Source of the DNA: Cellulophaga tyrosinoxydans
Lineage (GTDB): Bacteria; Bacteroidota; Bacteroidia; Flavobacteriales; Flavobacteriaceae
NCBI RefSeq assembly: GCF_900176415.1
Contig: NZ_FWXO01000002.1
Span: 434,001-498,000, forward strand
Direction of reading: 5' to 3'
Length of the DNA: 64,000 nt
A model generated the notes under the pieces. It was not told the origin of the DNA and ran no database searches. It saw nothing but the letters and a program-made list of their open reading frames with translations. Shown one piece after another: positions 1 to 8,065 of this stretch. Numbering within the stretch: position 1 is the stretch's first letter; each line of letters starts with the position of its first letter. The position numbers and the translations under genes are program-made.

Positions 1-497
1 ATAGTAAATACCCATCGTACGAGTATGATAAAACCTTATCAGAAAGTATTTATGGTCGCTTAAAAATAAAGATAGAGAATATGTTGCTGCGACTACCAAA
101 AGAAAAAATGGCTATCTTAAGATTGCCGATGGTTTTCGGAAATGCATCACCTAGAATTAGAGAAATGAAAAACCATATTCTTAATAATGAACCTGTAGAA
201 GTTTTTCCGAACTTGGTAATTAATGTAACTCATGATAGTAAACTTACACAACAGATTCATTATTTAATTAGCAAAAATAAAAGTGGTGTTTTTCATTTAG
301 GCAGTAATGATTTGGTGCATCATGAAGAGTTTATACAAGAAATTTTAAAACGTGTAGGGAATTTTAGCCCACTTTTTAAACGTGTTTACACAACCAATGA
401 AGAACGGTATTTAGCTGTTTTACCTAAAGAAAATCAGTTACCAAAAAACTATCAAACTAGTTACGAAGAAATAATTAATGATCATGTAATTGCTTAA
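1..497 (+). CDS. NAD-dependent epimerase/dehydratase, RmlD-like SDR (5' truncated)
   Basis: This is the C-terminal part of an extended short-chain dehydrogenase of the sugar-nucleotide type. The frame is open from the window edge (first whole codon at base 3), so the Rossmann GxxGxxG part lies outside. Visible residues include YGRLK, the catalytic YxxxK pair of SDR enzymes, then RLPMVFG, which matches the R-x-P-x-V-[FY]-G segment after the active site in RmlD/epimerase proteins, and a VFHLGSND substrate-domain segment. The family oxidises, reduces or epimerises nucleotide sugars in the cytoplasm. The substrate cannot be told from this part. ATG 81 is an internal methionine, not the start. The next gene follows 34 bases later. 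Confidence 0.8.
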   Translation, partial: SKYPSYEYDKTLSESIYGRLKIKIENMLLRLPKEKMAILRLPMVFGNASPRIREMKNHILNNEPVEVFPNLVINVTHDSKLTQQIHYLISKNKSGVFHLGSNDLVHHEEFIQEILKRVGNFSPLFKRVYTTNEERYLAVLPKENQLPKNYQTSYEEIINDHVIA

Positions 498-531
498 TTA
501 CAAGCAATTTTCACCTTTAAAATAGAATACT

Positions 532-819
532 ATGATGGCTTTAAATTTAATTGAAATAGAAAAAAAACTCGAACAACTAGACGGTTGGGAATATGTTGAT
601 GGTGCTATTGAAACCTCCTTTGAATTTGAGAATTTTAAAGAAGCTTTTTCCGTAATGACACGTATTGCTTTTGAATGCGAAGCACAAGGGCATCATCCAG
701 ATTGGACCAATGTATACAAATCGCTTCATATACGATTGAATACACATGATGCAGAAGGCGTAACAGATAAAGATTTTAAGTTAGCCCATACCATCGAAAA
801 AATTATTGATAGCGAATAG
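532..819 (+). CDS. 4a-hydroxytetrahydrobiopterin dehydratase (pterin-4a-carbinolamine dehydratase)
   Basis: Ninety-five residues, the usual length of PCD/PhhB proteins. The family dehydrates 4a-hydroxytetrahydrobiopterin during pterin recycling, normally with aromatic amino acid hydroxylases, and is often kept as a moonlighting protein. The catalytic histidines are visible: H54-H55-P56 in GHHPDW and H72 in LNTHDAEGVT. These correspond to the HH...H triad of the family. The start is ATG 532; the next codon is also ATG (535), so the first methionine is uncertain by one residue. No phenylalanine hydroxylase gene is in the window. Confidence 0.9.
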   Translation: MMALNLIEIEKKLEQLDGWEYVDGAIETSFEFENFKEAFSVMTRIAFECEAQGHHPDWTNVYKSLHIRLNTHDAEGVTDKDFKLAHTIEKIIDSE

Positions 820-838
820 TATCTACGCTAACTTATAC

Positions 839-868
839 TTGTTAAAAATGCAAATTGTATTAAATTTG
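839..868 (+). promoter_or_regulatory. Predicted sigma-A-type promoter of the yebC-like gene
   Basis: TTG at 839-841, a 19-base spacer and TAAATTTG at 861-868 match the Flavobacterium consensus TTG-N19-TAnnTTTG exactly. The box ends 29 bases before ATG 898. Seen in sequence; activity is inferred. Confidence 0.6.
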
Positions 869-897
869 TGCTACTAATTTTATAATCAGATTTAGAA

Positions 898-1608
898 ATG
901 GGAAGAGCTTTTGAGTTTAGAAAGGCACGTAAAATGAAAAGATGGTCCGCAATGTCTAAGGCCTTTACGCGTATAGGTAAAGATATTGTTATGGCCGTAA
1001 AAGAAGGCGGTCCTGATCCAGATTCTAATTCTAGATTACGAGCAGTAATACAAAATGCCAAGGCAGTTAACATGCCAAAGGATAACGTAGAGCGCGCTAT
1101 TAAAAGAGCAAGTGACAAAAGTTTAGGCGATTTTAAAGAAGTACTTTTTGAAGGTTATGCGCCACACGGCATTGCTATTCTTGTAGAAACTGCCACCGAT
1201 AATAATACGAGAACGGTTGCCAATGTTCGTAGTTACTTTAATAAATGTAATGGTAGCTTAGGCACCTCAGGTTCTGTAGAATTTATGTTTGATCATACCT
1301 GTAATTTTAGAATACCAGCAGAAGGTATTGACCCAGAAGAATTAGAGTTAGAAATGATAGATTTTGGTACTGAAGAGGTATTTGCTGATGATGACGGGAT
1401 TTTAATCTACGCACCTTTTGAGAGTTTCGGAGCTATTCAAAAAGAATTAGAAGCCAGAGGAATAGAAATATTATCTTCCGGATTTGAACGTATACCGCAA
1501 GTGACCAAGGAATTAAACGAAGAACAAATTGCCGATGTTGAAAAACTTCTCGAAAAATTAGAAGAAGATGACGATGTGCAGAATGTGTACCATTCTATGC
1601 AAGAGTAA
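898..1608 (+). CDS. YebC/PmpR family (TACO1-like) DNA/RNA-binding regulator
   Basis: The 236 residues match the YebC/PmpR/TACO1 family over full length. The N-terminus MGRAFEFRKARK...FTRIGKDI, then GGPDPDSNSRLRAVIQNAKAVNMPKDNVERAIKR, is the conserved three-helix domain. It is followed by the FEGYAPHGIAILVETATDNNTRT and GSVEFMF segments of the alpha/beta domains. Family members are described as transcriptional regulators, and more recently as translation factors that relieve ribosome stalling; which applies here is not visible. Single gene with its own promoter (839-868) and a strong terminator after it. The stop is 109 bases from the convergent hydrolase gene. Confidence 0.93.
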   Translation: MGRAFEFRKARKMKRWSAMSKAFTRIGKDIVMAVKEGGPDPDSNSRLRAVIQNAKAVNMPKDNVERAIKRASDKSLGDFKEVLFEGYAPHGIAILVETATDNNTRTVANVRSYFNKCNGSLGTSGSVEFMFDHTCNFRIPAEGIDPEELELEMIDFGTEEVFADDDGILIYAPFESFGAIQKELEARGIEILSSGFERIPQVTKELNEEQIADVEKLLEKLEEDDDVQNVYHSMQE

Positions 1609-1628
1609 ACGTTTCTACATAACAATTT

Positions 1629-1663
1629 AAAAAGCCTGTTGACGATTAATCAACAGGCTTTTT
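1629..1663. terminator. Bidirectional intrinsic terminator
   Basis: A 14-base perfect stem (1629-1642 with 1650-1663) whose core is GCCTGTTGA/TCAACAGGC, with a 7-base loop. It is flanked by A5 and T5 runs, so it can end the yebC-like transcript (+) and the hydrolase transcript (-). Confidence 0.9.
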
Positions 1664-1717
1664 CAGTTATGAATTTTAGTAAAAATGTTCTTTAAGACAA
1701 TTATTAAAACCTGTGCT

Positions 1718-2626
1718 TTATTTTTCTTGAGGCTTTTTGCTCTTAATATTGTTGATGTTCAAGGTTTTCTGTTTAATCCATGCAATGGAAATATCAAAAG
1801 GTGTGGTATCGCTAGCAAAAGCTGTACTGTGCCCTAAGGATGGGAATAAGACATATTCAAAAGGTTTTCCTTGTGCTTTGAATGCATTTAATTGTTCCAT
1901 ACACATCTTTACTGGAATCTGTATATCTTTTTCTCCAAAAAGCCATAGGCCTGGAATGGAAAGCGATTGTAAAGATTCTTTTGGATCCGTTGCTGCAAAC
2001 TGATACCGGTCTGGATCATTTTTAACATGTTCTCGAGCATCCGATTCTGTATGGTTTACCCAAAAATTATTGTCTCCATTGGTATAAAACTGAAAACGCA
2101 GTTGTTCTAAAGTTGTAATCGTAGGGCAACTAAATAAAACCATAAAGTCAACTAGTGGATTTTTGTTTGCAGTGATTGGGATTATCCAACCTGCCTGACT
2201 AAAACCAACTAAACCGATTGCTATTTTTTTATCTTTCAAATGCATTCTAAATAAACTCACTGCAGCACTTGCATCGAGGGATAATAAATTTAAGTTAGTT
2301 TTGTCAATATTATTCGTTCCAACCGTTGGTCCAACATATACACCACCGGATGCTCCGACTCCACGTTTATCGTAAGTCAATACAGCAATACCTTCATTGG
2401 CAAGACGTTTTGCAAACTCCAATTCTCTTTTTACTGGGTCAGATCCGTGAACAACTACCACTGCTGCAAAAGGGTTTTTGGGTGTTACGATAGATCCTGC
2501 TAGGGTAACACCTTCACTTACAAAGGTTACCTCTTTAATAGTTACGTCAGATTGCGAAAACACTGTTGCTGGCACTGCAGTAATTAATAACCAAAGCAAT
2601 AGGTTAGATAAAAGGTAAGTTTTCAT
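1718..2626 (-). CDS. Secreted alpha/beta hydrolase (dienelactone-hydrolase-like)
   Basis: 302 residues. Residues 1-24 form a signal peptide (MKTYLLSNLLLWLLIT...VFSQ). An alpha/beta hydrolase fold follows: the VVVVHGSDP oxyanion-hole strand near residues 57-64, YDKRGVGAS at 85-93, nucleophile elbow G141-F-S143-Q-A-G, acid in GEKD234 and base in GH266ST. The full Ser-Asp-His triad is therefore present. Such proteins are periplasmic or extracellular esterases/peptidases of unknown substrate. Start chosen at the ATG beginning the signal peptide. Convergent with the yebC-like gene, and 57 bases downstream of the next hydrolase gene on the same strand. Confidence 0.82.
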   Translation of the reverse strand: MKTYLLSNLLLWLLITAVPATVFSQSDVTIKEVTFVSEGVTLAGSIVTPKNPFAAVVVVHGSDPVKRELEFAKRLANEGIAVLTYDKRGVGASGGVYVGPTVGTNNIDKTNLNLLSLDASAAVSLFRMHLKDKKIAIGLVGFSQAGWIIPITANKNPLVDFMVLFSCPTITTLEQLRFQFYTNGDNNFWVNHTESDAREHVKNDPDRYQFAATDPKESLQSLSIPGLWLFGEKDIQIPVKMCMEQLNAFKAQGKPFEYVLFPSLGHSTAFASDTTPFDISIAWIKQKTLNINNIKSKKPQEK

Positions 2627-2683
2627 AAAGCGCTGAATTTAAAAATAGATTTTGATTGATTTTTCTTTGGGTATTGTCTATTA

Positions 2684-3826
2684 CTACCAGCCGTTTTTTA
2701 TTTTTTCTGCTTTAATTTCATCAATAATTTCCTGTTTTCCTTTCCAGTTATTTTCGACTGTTTTTAAAAGAAATTCTGCCTTTTCTAAATGTTCTTTAGA
2801 TTTTGTTTTGTCCTTATTTAGTGTTAACTCATAAAGAGACAAATAAAAATCATAATAATTGGGGTAGTATTTTAAGCCAAGCTCATAGATTTTAGTAGCA
2901 TAATCTTCAAGTTCATTGTTCCAATAGCGTGATGCAATACCATTAATATCAGAAATTTCAGGTGGATAATAATAATTTCCAATTACAGAAGCAGTTTCTA
3001 TTTTGTTCAACTCCTCAGATATTGAATCTGGTTTTTTCACCAGCTTATATTCCATATTCACTTTCGCAATTTCAAAGTAGCGACTTCTATAATCTTGAAA
3101 TACTTTTGTCAGCAAAGTGGGTATTGCTGCAATTGGAACAGCATTATGAGCAGAATAATTAGCTTCAAAAGTATTAATCGAATTATAAAATGATGGAAAT
3201 TGATTTTTTAATTTATCGTATTTCTTTCTATGAACATCATCTTTATGGATACTGCCTATAGCGATTGAAATTTTTGATTTATCGATTGTATCCGTTTGTT
3301 CAAATCCTTCAACCAGCATTTGCATTTCGTCAAATGGCGAATTTGCAATTACAGAGGTGTAATAGTCTGGATGATTGTAAAATGAATAGAGCGAAAATGA
3401 TGCTGAAAAAGAGTGCCCAATAATTATTTTAAAATCACTGAGGTTGTACGTCTTTAATTCTTTGTCTAGTTCTTCGGTTATAAATTTATCTAATGGTAAT
3501 TTAGTCTTTAAGTCCACAATGGCACATTCCTTAACTCTATCTTTTAATGGAATTACAACAATTACTGCACTTGGAACTTCTTTTGTGAAGCGTAAATACT
3601 GAATGTCAGAAATGGTTGGATTAACAAACCATTCATTTTGTCCATCCAGCAAATAGATTACAGGAATTTTCACTAATTCCGATTTGTATTTGTAAAATTC
3701 TGGTTTATGAATGTAGACAGTTCTTTCTCCTTGGAATGCTTTTGAGTAAAAAGTAAGTGTATCTATTTCTTGACCATAGGTTATGGTAGAAATTATAATT
3801 AACATTAAAAAACTTGTAATCTTCAT
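2684..3826 (-). CDS. Secreted esterase-like alpha/beta hydrolase (COG2819 type) with C-terminal TPR-like tail
   Basis: 380 residues with a signal peptide at 1-18 (MKITSFLMLIIISTITYG). The body resembles the enterochelin-esterase/esterase-D-like group: VIYLLDGQNEWF near 56-67, nucleophile motif G137-H-S139-F-S-A, and a late histidine in SAHNAVP around residue 228. Residues from about 280 are helical and look like TPR repeats (KIYELGLKYYPNYYDFYLSLYEL), as in several Bacteroidota members of this group. It probably hydrolyses an ester in the periplasm; substrate unknown. It starts a minus-strand block of exported proteins. Confidence 0.75.
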   Translation of the reverse strand: MKITSFLMLIIISTITYGQEIDTLTFYSKAFQGERTVYIHKPEFYKYKSELVKIPVIYLLDGQNEWFVNPTISDIQYLRFTKEVPSAVIVVIPLKDRVKECAIVDLKTKLPLDKFITEELDKELKTYNLSDFKIIIGHSFSASFSLYSFYNHPDYYTSVIANSPFDEMQMLVEGFEQTDTIDKSKISIAIGSIHKDDVHRKKYDKLKNQFPSFYNSINTFEANYSAHNAVPIAAIPTLLTKVFQDYRSRYFEIAKVNMEYKLVKKPDSISEELNKIETASVIGNYYYPPEISDINGIASRYWNNELEDYATKIYELGLKYYPNYYDFYLSLYELTLNKDKTKSKEHLEKAEFLLKTVENNWKGKQEIIDEIKAEKIKNGW

Positions 3827-4038
3827 TAACGAGTTTATTTAAATAGATGGTAAAAGTTGGACTAAATGAAACGCTTTGAATAGGAAACCATTTTGTTTTG
3901 TTACTGTTTTTTTCACTAGAGCGAACCCAATGCTTGGAGACTATCTACTTTTCTGACATATAAATATAAATAAACTATTGACTATAAACCTTAAGTTTAT
4001 TTTATATTACTTAAAAGTATTGCTGTAAACAGTATATA

Positions 4039-4416
4039 TTATTCCACTTTTACAAATCCCAAAATATTGTCAATTAAAGGACTTTTTGCGTGTACTATAT
4101 ACCCGTCAGAATCCGTACTAATTATTTCTACGTTTATTTTCTGCCCAATCATATGACTAGTGCCTTCAGGATAATTTAATATTTTTGTGTACGTCATTAT
4201 GTATTTACAATCCGACTCCCATTTAATTGATGAATAGATTTCAACTTTTGTAATTGGATTTATTTCAATTTGAGTTGAGTCAGTCCGAATAACTAATTCC
4301 GGCCTATTCTCTAGTTCATAATTAAACTTTCCCGTCCTATAATTCAAACATTTTTTTTCTTGAGCTTTACTGCTAAAGAAACTAATAATCAACACTAAAT
4401 AAATCAAATTTTTCAT
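4039..4416 (-). CDS. Small secreted Bacteroidota protein of unknown function
   Basis: 125 residues from ATG 4416. I prefer this start to the upstream ATG at 4455 because it begins a clean signal peptide (MKNLIYLVLIISFFSSKAQ). The mature part carries a C-x5-TGKF N-terminal signature (CLNYRTGKF) and a W-x-SDC-x-Y motif (WESDCKY). I recall this pattern from a widespread family of small exported Flavobacteriaceae proteins, some mislabelled in databases as DNA topoisomerase IV. No function is known to me. The two cysteines could form a disulfide after export. Flanked by AT-rich spacers of 212 and 95 bases. Confidence 0.65.
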   Translation of the reverse strand: MKNLIYLVLIISFFSSKAQEKKCLNYRTGKFNYELENRPELVIRTDSTQIEINPITKVEIYSSIKWESDCKYIMTYTKILNYPEGTSHMIGQKINVEIISTDSDGYIVHAKSPLIDNILGFVKVE

Positions 4417-4511
4417 ATAGTTAAAATAATCTTGCAAATGCCTATAAGCATGCAAATTATAAAATTTGAAAACTTCCCATAAGAGTAAAAACCGCAGTAT
4501 TAACTATAACT

Positions 4512-5438
4512 TTAGTAATTTTTTATATACATTTCTTGTGGTAGTTTTTCTTTATATCCATTAGGTAATGGTATATCATAAACTTTTTTCATGTAGGCCA
4601 AAGGTGGTAACCCAACTGAATTTCTTAAACTATCTACTTTAGTTACATTCTCAACAGGAAATTGGTCATAATTATGCCAATATGTGCCATATATCTGAAC
4701 TCTTTTTCCTTCACTAATAGATTTTTCATCATCAAATCTGGCCCAATAACTTTTCCTTAATTCTCCTTTCTCAATTTTATCATTAATCAATGGTCTAAAG
4801 TAATTCCAAACATAATTATCGTCTCTATGAGTCCCTCTTTGATGCCATAATAAAAGCCATTGTTTATCAAACCAACCATATTGTTTATTTATCGCTATGA
4901 GTCTTTCTATATTTAGACTATCAATTTTGTGCATTTTTTTCTTACTACTACCATCAGTTCTTACTTTTTGGTCTTTTTCAGCTAATAATTCAATTTCCTT
5001 ATATATTTCTGGATATTTAAGATTATTAATATAGTCTGATTTAAAATTGGCATAATCTGCTTTTATATCTGAAAACAATCTATTTTGTCTAAAAGAATTA
5101 AATTCTTTAAAGCTATCAAAATAAATCTCAGATGCATTTGTTTTTCGGATAGCAGTAATTATCAAGTTTTTTGCAATTTCATCCAATTTTAAATTTAAAG
5201 CTGCTGCAGCGGCATAAAAATAATCCGTTGCGTTTTCGTCGTCTTTAATTTTAAATGCTGCCTGAAAATTAGACAATGAATTTTCAAAATCCATATCTTT
5301 AAAATGAAGCATTCCACTCCAAATTAATTCGTCATATTTTTCTAGATCAGTTTTACCTTGAAATTCAATTATGCTTTGTTTTTTCTGACTTGTATAACCA
5401 ATGGTTAGAAAAATCAGTAGTGATAAAATTGTTTTCAT
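4512..5438 (-). CDS. Secreted protein with TPR-like N-terminus and DUF6624-like C-terminal domain
   Basis: 308 residues with signal peptide MKTILSLLIFLTIGYTSQ. Residues about 30-120 look like TPR helices (NFQAAFKIKDDENATDYFYAAAAALNLKLDEIA). The C-terminal half carries DSLNIERLIAINKQYGWF, LLLWHQRGTHRD, WARFDDEKSISEGKRVQIYGTYW and SVGLPPL. This arrangement of GW, the H-x-D region, D-x-x-x-x-x-G-x-x-Q-x-YGT and GLPP recalls the DUF6624 family. The family has no established biochemical role that I know of. The assignment rests on recall of motif spacing, so the domain name is moderate confidence while the gene itself is secure. Confidence 0.65.
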   Translation of the reverse strand: MKTILSLLIFLTIGYTSQKKQSIIEFQGKTDLEKYDELIWSGMLHFKDMDFENSLSNFQAAFKIKDDENATDYFYAAAAALNLKLDEIAKNLIITAIRKTNASEIYFDSFKEFNSFRQNRLFSDIKADYANFKSDYINNLKYPEIYKEIELLAEKDQKVRTDGSSKKKMHKIDSLNIERLIAINKQYGWFDKQWLLLWHQRGTHRDDNYVWNYFRPLINDKIEKGELRKSYWARFDDEKSISEGKRVQIYGTYWHNYDQFPVENVTKVDSLRNSVGLPPLAYMKKVYDIPLPNGYKEKLPQEMYIKNY

Positions 5439-5654
5439 AAGTTGCTCAAATTAATTTCACCTTAATAACTAAGCCCATTTCATTGACAAGGGAAAATTTT
5501 ATTTCGTTCTACATACGTAGCAAAAACTTTTTACTTCGTTTTACTATTTCCTTTTCAATGCTATTGCAATTAGTTTTAGCGATTTTATAAATATACACAG
5601 ACCTTTTAATTTTGCTCTAAGGTAATTCTTGATTGTAGATATTGATATAAAGCA

Positions 5655-6203
5655 TTATATTTTCATTGCCGCCATTTGTTTATTTAAGAACTCTTGAATT
5701 TCTTGGTTATGTTTAGTTTTTGCAGTTCCACTAAATCTTCCATTTTTTTCCATTTCCATTATTTCATCTTCCTTTTTTGGAAAAGGAAAACGACCAGCCC
5801 AGCTAGTGTATATTTGATAATTGTTTAAAAGTTCAATTTCTTTTTCAGACAACTCTATTTTGTAATGATTTACTATATCCATATAACCATGACCATCAGC
5901 ATTTTTTGATTTCCATTGATTCATAAATTCTTTAAATGTGCAAATTCGTCCACTCAGAATATTGTCCTTTTCCTCAAATAAAGCCCTAGCTTTTAGTATT
6001 AATTCCAAACTAACTGCATACATAAGCATACTACCTCTAAACAAGCCAAGTGCATGAATTCGTTCATTTTGATCCCTAATTTGCATAATCTCTTTTCCTT
6101 TTTCAAACGAATCATCAGCAGCAAGTTTTAGACTTAAAGCGTGTTCTTCATAGATTGACCATTTTAGTGAAGACCTTATTTCGTTATATTTTTTGATGCT
6201 CAA
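5655..6203 (-). CDS. Hypothetical all-helical protein, possibly HEPN-like
   Basis: 182 residues, no signal peptide, predominantly helical, charged at both ends. Distinct segments are MLMYAVSLELILKARALFEE and a later LLNNYQIYTSWAGRFPFPKK. A helix pair like this, followed by a Y/W-x-GR-[FY]-P-x-P segment, occurs in uncharacterised HEPN-like proteins. A possible R-x6-H (RDQNERIH, about residue 43) is present but not in a context that proves RNase activity. No partner antitoxin or nucleotidyltransferase is next to it. Spacers of 216 and 52 bases separate it from its neighbours, so it may be transcribed alone. Function unknown. Confidence 0.55.
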   Translation of the reverse strand: MSIKKYNEIRSSLKWSIYEEHALSLKLAADDSFEKGKEIMQIRDQNERIHALGLFRGSMLMYAVSLELILKARALFEEKDNILSGRICTFKEFMNQWKSKNADGHGYMDIVNHYKIELSEKEIELLNNYQIYTSWAGRFPFPKKEDEIMEMEKNGRFSGTAKTKHNQEIQEFLNKQMAAMKI

Positions 6204-6255
6204 TATTTTCTAAATTTTGGAAATCGATTTTAATACTTTACAATATAAAATATAC

Positions 6256-6801
6256 CTAAGAATAACTCTTCTCAGGAATTTTACCTACTACACCTTTAAA
6301 GAATGCTTTGTACAATGCAAAATCGGCATCTTTATCGTCGGTAGTGAAATGGGGCTCGGACATTTTTACTTGCTTACGGCCAAAATCAAACGCAACCATA
6401 ACAATAGGCACCTTTGCTGACTTAGCAATATAATAAAAGCCCGTTTTCCATTCGTCTACCTTTTTTCGTGTACCTTCTGGAGACAAGGCTAACCTAAATT
6501 TATCTTTGGTCTTAAATATGGCTGCAATGGCAGCTACGGTATCACTATTTTTATTTCGGACAATAGGTGCACCACCTACCCAACGCAAATACCAGCCTAA
6601 TGGTGGTTTAAACAGACTTTCTTTGCCTATAAAATTTATTTCTTCTTGCCATACCGCACGAATTAATATGCCCAAGAAAAAATCGGCATAACTGGTATGC
6701 GGCACCACAATAAATACGCATTTATCTACTTTTGGGAATTCTCCAACGAGTTTCCAACCCATAATTTTAAAATAAATAAACTTTGCTATGGATTGAATCA
6801 T
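6256..6801 (-). CDS. 1-acylglycerol-3-phosphate acyltransferase-like protein (PlsC family)
   Basis: 181 residues from ATG 6801. The longer ORF to 6855 adds an asparagine/lysine-rich stretch unlike the family. The acyltransferase motifs are clear: H35-TSYA-D40 (HX4D), GGAPIVRNK near 76-84 and SPEGTR at 107-112. It would transfer an acyl chain to a lysophospholipid or similar acceptor at the inner membrane. The short length resembles the compact Bacteroidota members. It lies after kdnB on the same strand, separated by a heptamer repeat, so it may or may not belong to that operon. Confidence 0.82.
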   Translation of the reverse strand: MIQSIAKFIYFKIMGWKLVGEFPKVDKCVFIVVPHTSYADFFLGILIRAVWQEEINFIGKESLFKPPLGWYLRWVGGAPIVRNKNSDTVAAIAAIFKTKDKFRLALSPEGTRKKVDEWKTGFYYIAKSAKVPIVMVAFDFGRKQVKMSEPHFTTDDKDADFALYKAFFKGVVGKIPEKSYS

Positions 6802-6929
6802 GTTCTCTTTTTTGGGGTTTTGATTTTGGAATTCATTTTTATTAAAATGTTTCAAGTTTAAGATTTTAAGTTTTTCAATGATAGAGGTTTACATTGAGTC
6901 CTTACTCTTGAATAAATATTTATTTCTCA

Positions 6930-6978
6930 CTCAATACTTTTTACTCAATACTATTTACTCAATACTCAATACTCAATA
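6930..6978. repeat. Heptamer tandem repeat (CTCAATA unit)
   Basis: Seven units in strict 7-base phase starting at 6930, 6937, 6944, 6951, 6958, 6965 and 6972. Units 1, 3, 5, 6 and 7 are exactly CTCAATA; units 2 and 4 are decayed. It lies between the acyltransferase start and the kdnB stop. Confidence 0.8.
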
Positions 6979-6985
6979 CTGAAAA

Positions 6986-8062
6986 TTATATTTTCCTAAA
7001 CAACGCCAATAATCTATCATATGTCATAATTTCTTGCCAATTTGCGCCTAAGGCATTTTCCCACAAAGGAACTAATCCAAAGGAAACGTTAATCATCAAA
7101 TCAAATTGTTCATCACTTAAATTAGCACAAATGCCGGTAGGAAGCTGAATTTGATGTTTTTTTTGCATCTGTTTAAATACTTTTACTCCATCAGGATAAA
7201 ACTCTTCAAGATGCTGAAAAACCAAGCAATTGCCTATGCCATGTTTTACACCTAACAAATAGGATAATCCATAACTCATAGCATGCGCCACACCTACTTG
7301 CGAATATGCTATACTCATGCCTCCGTGCCACGAAGCCATCATTAATTTATCTCTTGATTCTGCCATTGAAATATCATTTAAATATACCTCATGACATAAT
7401 TCAAGCGCCTTCTCACCATAGCTTTGGCTAAAGGCATTTAAGAAGGTGCCGTTTAACGATTCTATACAATGTATATAACAATCCATTCCCGTATAAAACC
7501 ATTGCTCTTTTGGCACACCCAGAGTTAAATCTGGATCAAGAACTACCTGATCAAATGGCGTAAAATCTGAATTTATCCCTAACTTTTTTTCCGGCCCCAT
7601 AAGCACAGTCGTTCTAGAAACTTCAGCACCTGTGCCGCTAATAGTTGGAATACCAACATGATAAATAGCTGGTTTTTTCACCAAATCCCAACCTTGATAT
7701 TCTGAGGAACTGCCGGAATTCGTAAGCATTATAGCAACTGCCTTTGCTAAATCTAATAATGTGCCACCACCAATACCAATGATACCAGAAGGCAATTCAT
7801 TATACGTTTCCTTTATTAATTTCACCAATGCATCAACCTGCTGGGTTTTTGGTTCCTCATCGGCAGAAATAAAAACTATTTGGTCATTAAATAATAACGG
7901 AATTTCAGTCACTAATGCTTTTCCTTCAAAAACAGCATCAATAAGAAAGATGAAAGGCGCTTCGGAGTTTTTGCGTTTAGGCATGATAATTTCACCCAAT
8001 TGTGCGAAACTACCATTACCAAAAATAACTCTTGGTACCATTGGAAAATTCCTATATTTCAT
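6986..8062 (-). CDS. kdnB: 3-deoxy-D-manno-octulosonate 8-oxidase (KdnB-like iron-containing alcohol dehydrogenase)
   Basis: 358 residues of the group III metal-dependent alcohol dehydrogenase fold: NAD-binding GGG at 98-100, and metal ligands D194, H198, H260 and H274. Compared with generic Fe-ADHs, it shares long blocks that I recall from Shewanella KdnB: the NF-x-x-VPR-x-IFG N-terminus, EYQGWDLVKKPA, INSDFTPFDQVVLD, QWFYTGMDCYIHC and SQVGVAHAMSYGLSYLLG. KdnB oxidises the C8 hydroxyl of Kdo to an aldehyde, which the PLP enzyme KdnA then aminates to 8-amino-Kdo. Its operon also holds kdsB. KdnA is not in the window. Confidence is high for the family and good for KdnB. Confidence 0.85.
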   Translation of the reverse strand: MKYRNFPMVPRVIFGNGSFAQLGEIIMPKRKNSEAPFIFLIDAVFEGKALVTEIPLLFNDQIVFISADEEPKTQQVDALVKLIKETYNELPSGIIGIGGGTLLDLAKAVAIMLTNSGSSSEYQGWDLVKKPAIYHVGIPTISGTGAEVSRTTVLMGPEKKLGINSDFTPFDQVVLDPDLTLGVPKEQWFYTGMDCYIHCIESLNGTFLNAFSQSYGEKALELCHEVYLNDISMAESRDKLMMASWHGGMSIAYSQVGVAHAMSYGLSYLLGVKHGIGNCLVFQHLEEFYPDGVKVFKQMQKKHQIQLPTGICANLSDEQFDLMINVSFGLVPLWENALGANWQEIMTYDRLLALFRKI

Positions 8063-8065
8063 TAA

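Noticed and set aside
828-1118. Minus-strand ORF of 96 codons opposite the yebC-like gene
   Set aside because: Antisense shadow of a strongly conserved gene; no recognisable protein features.
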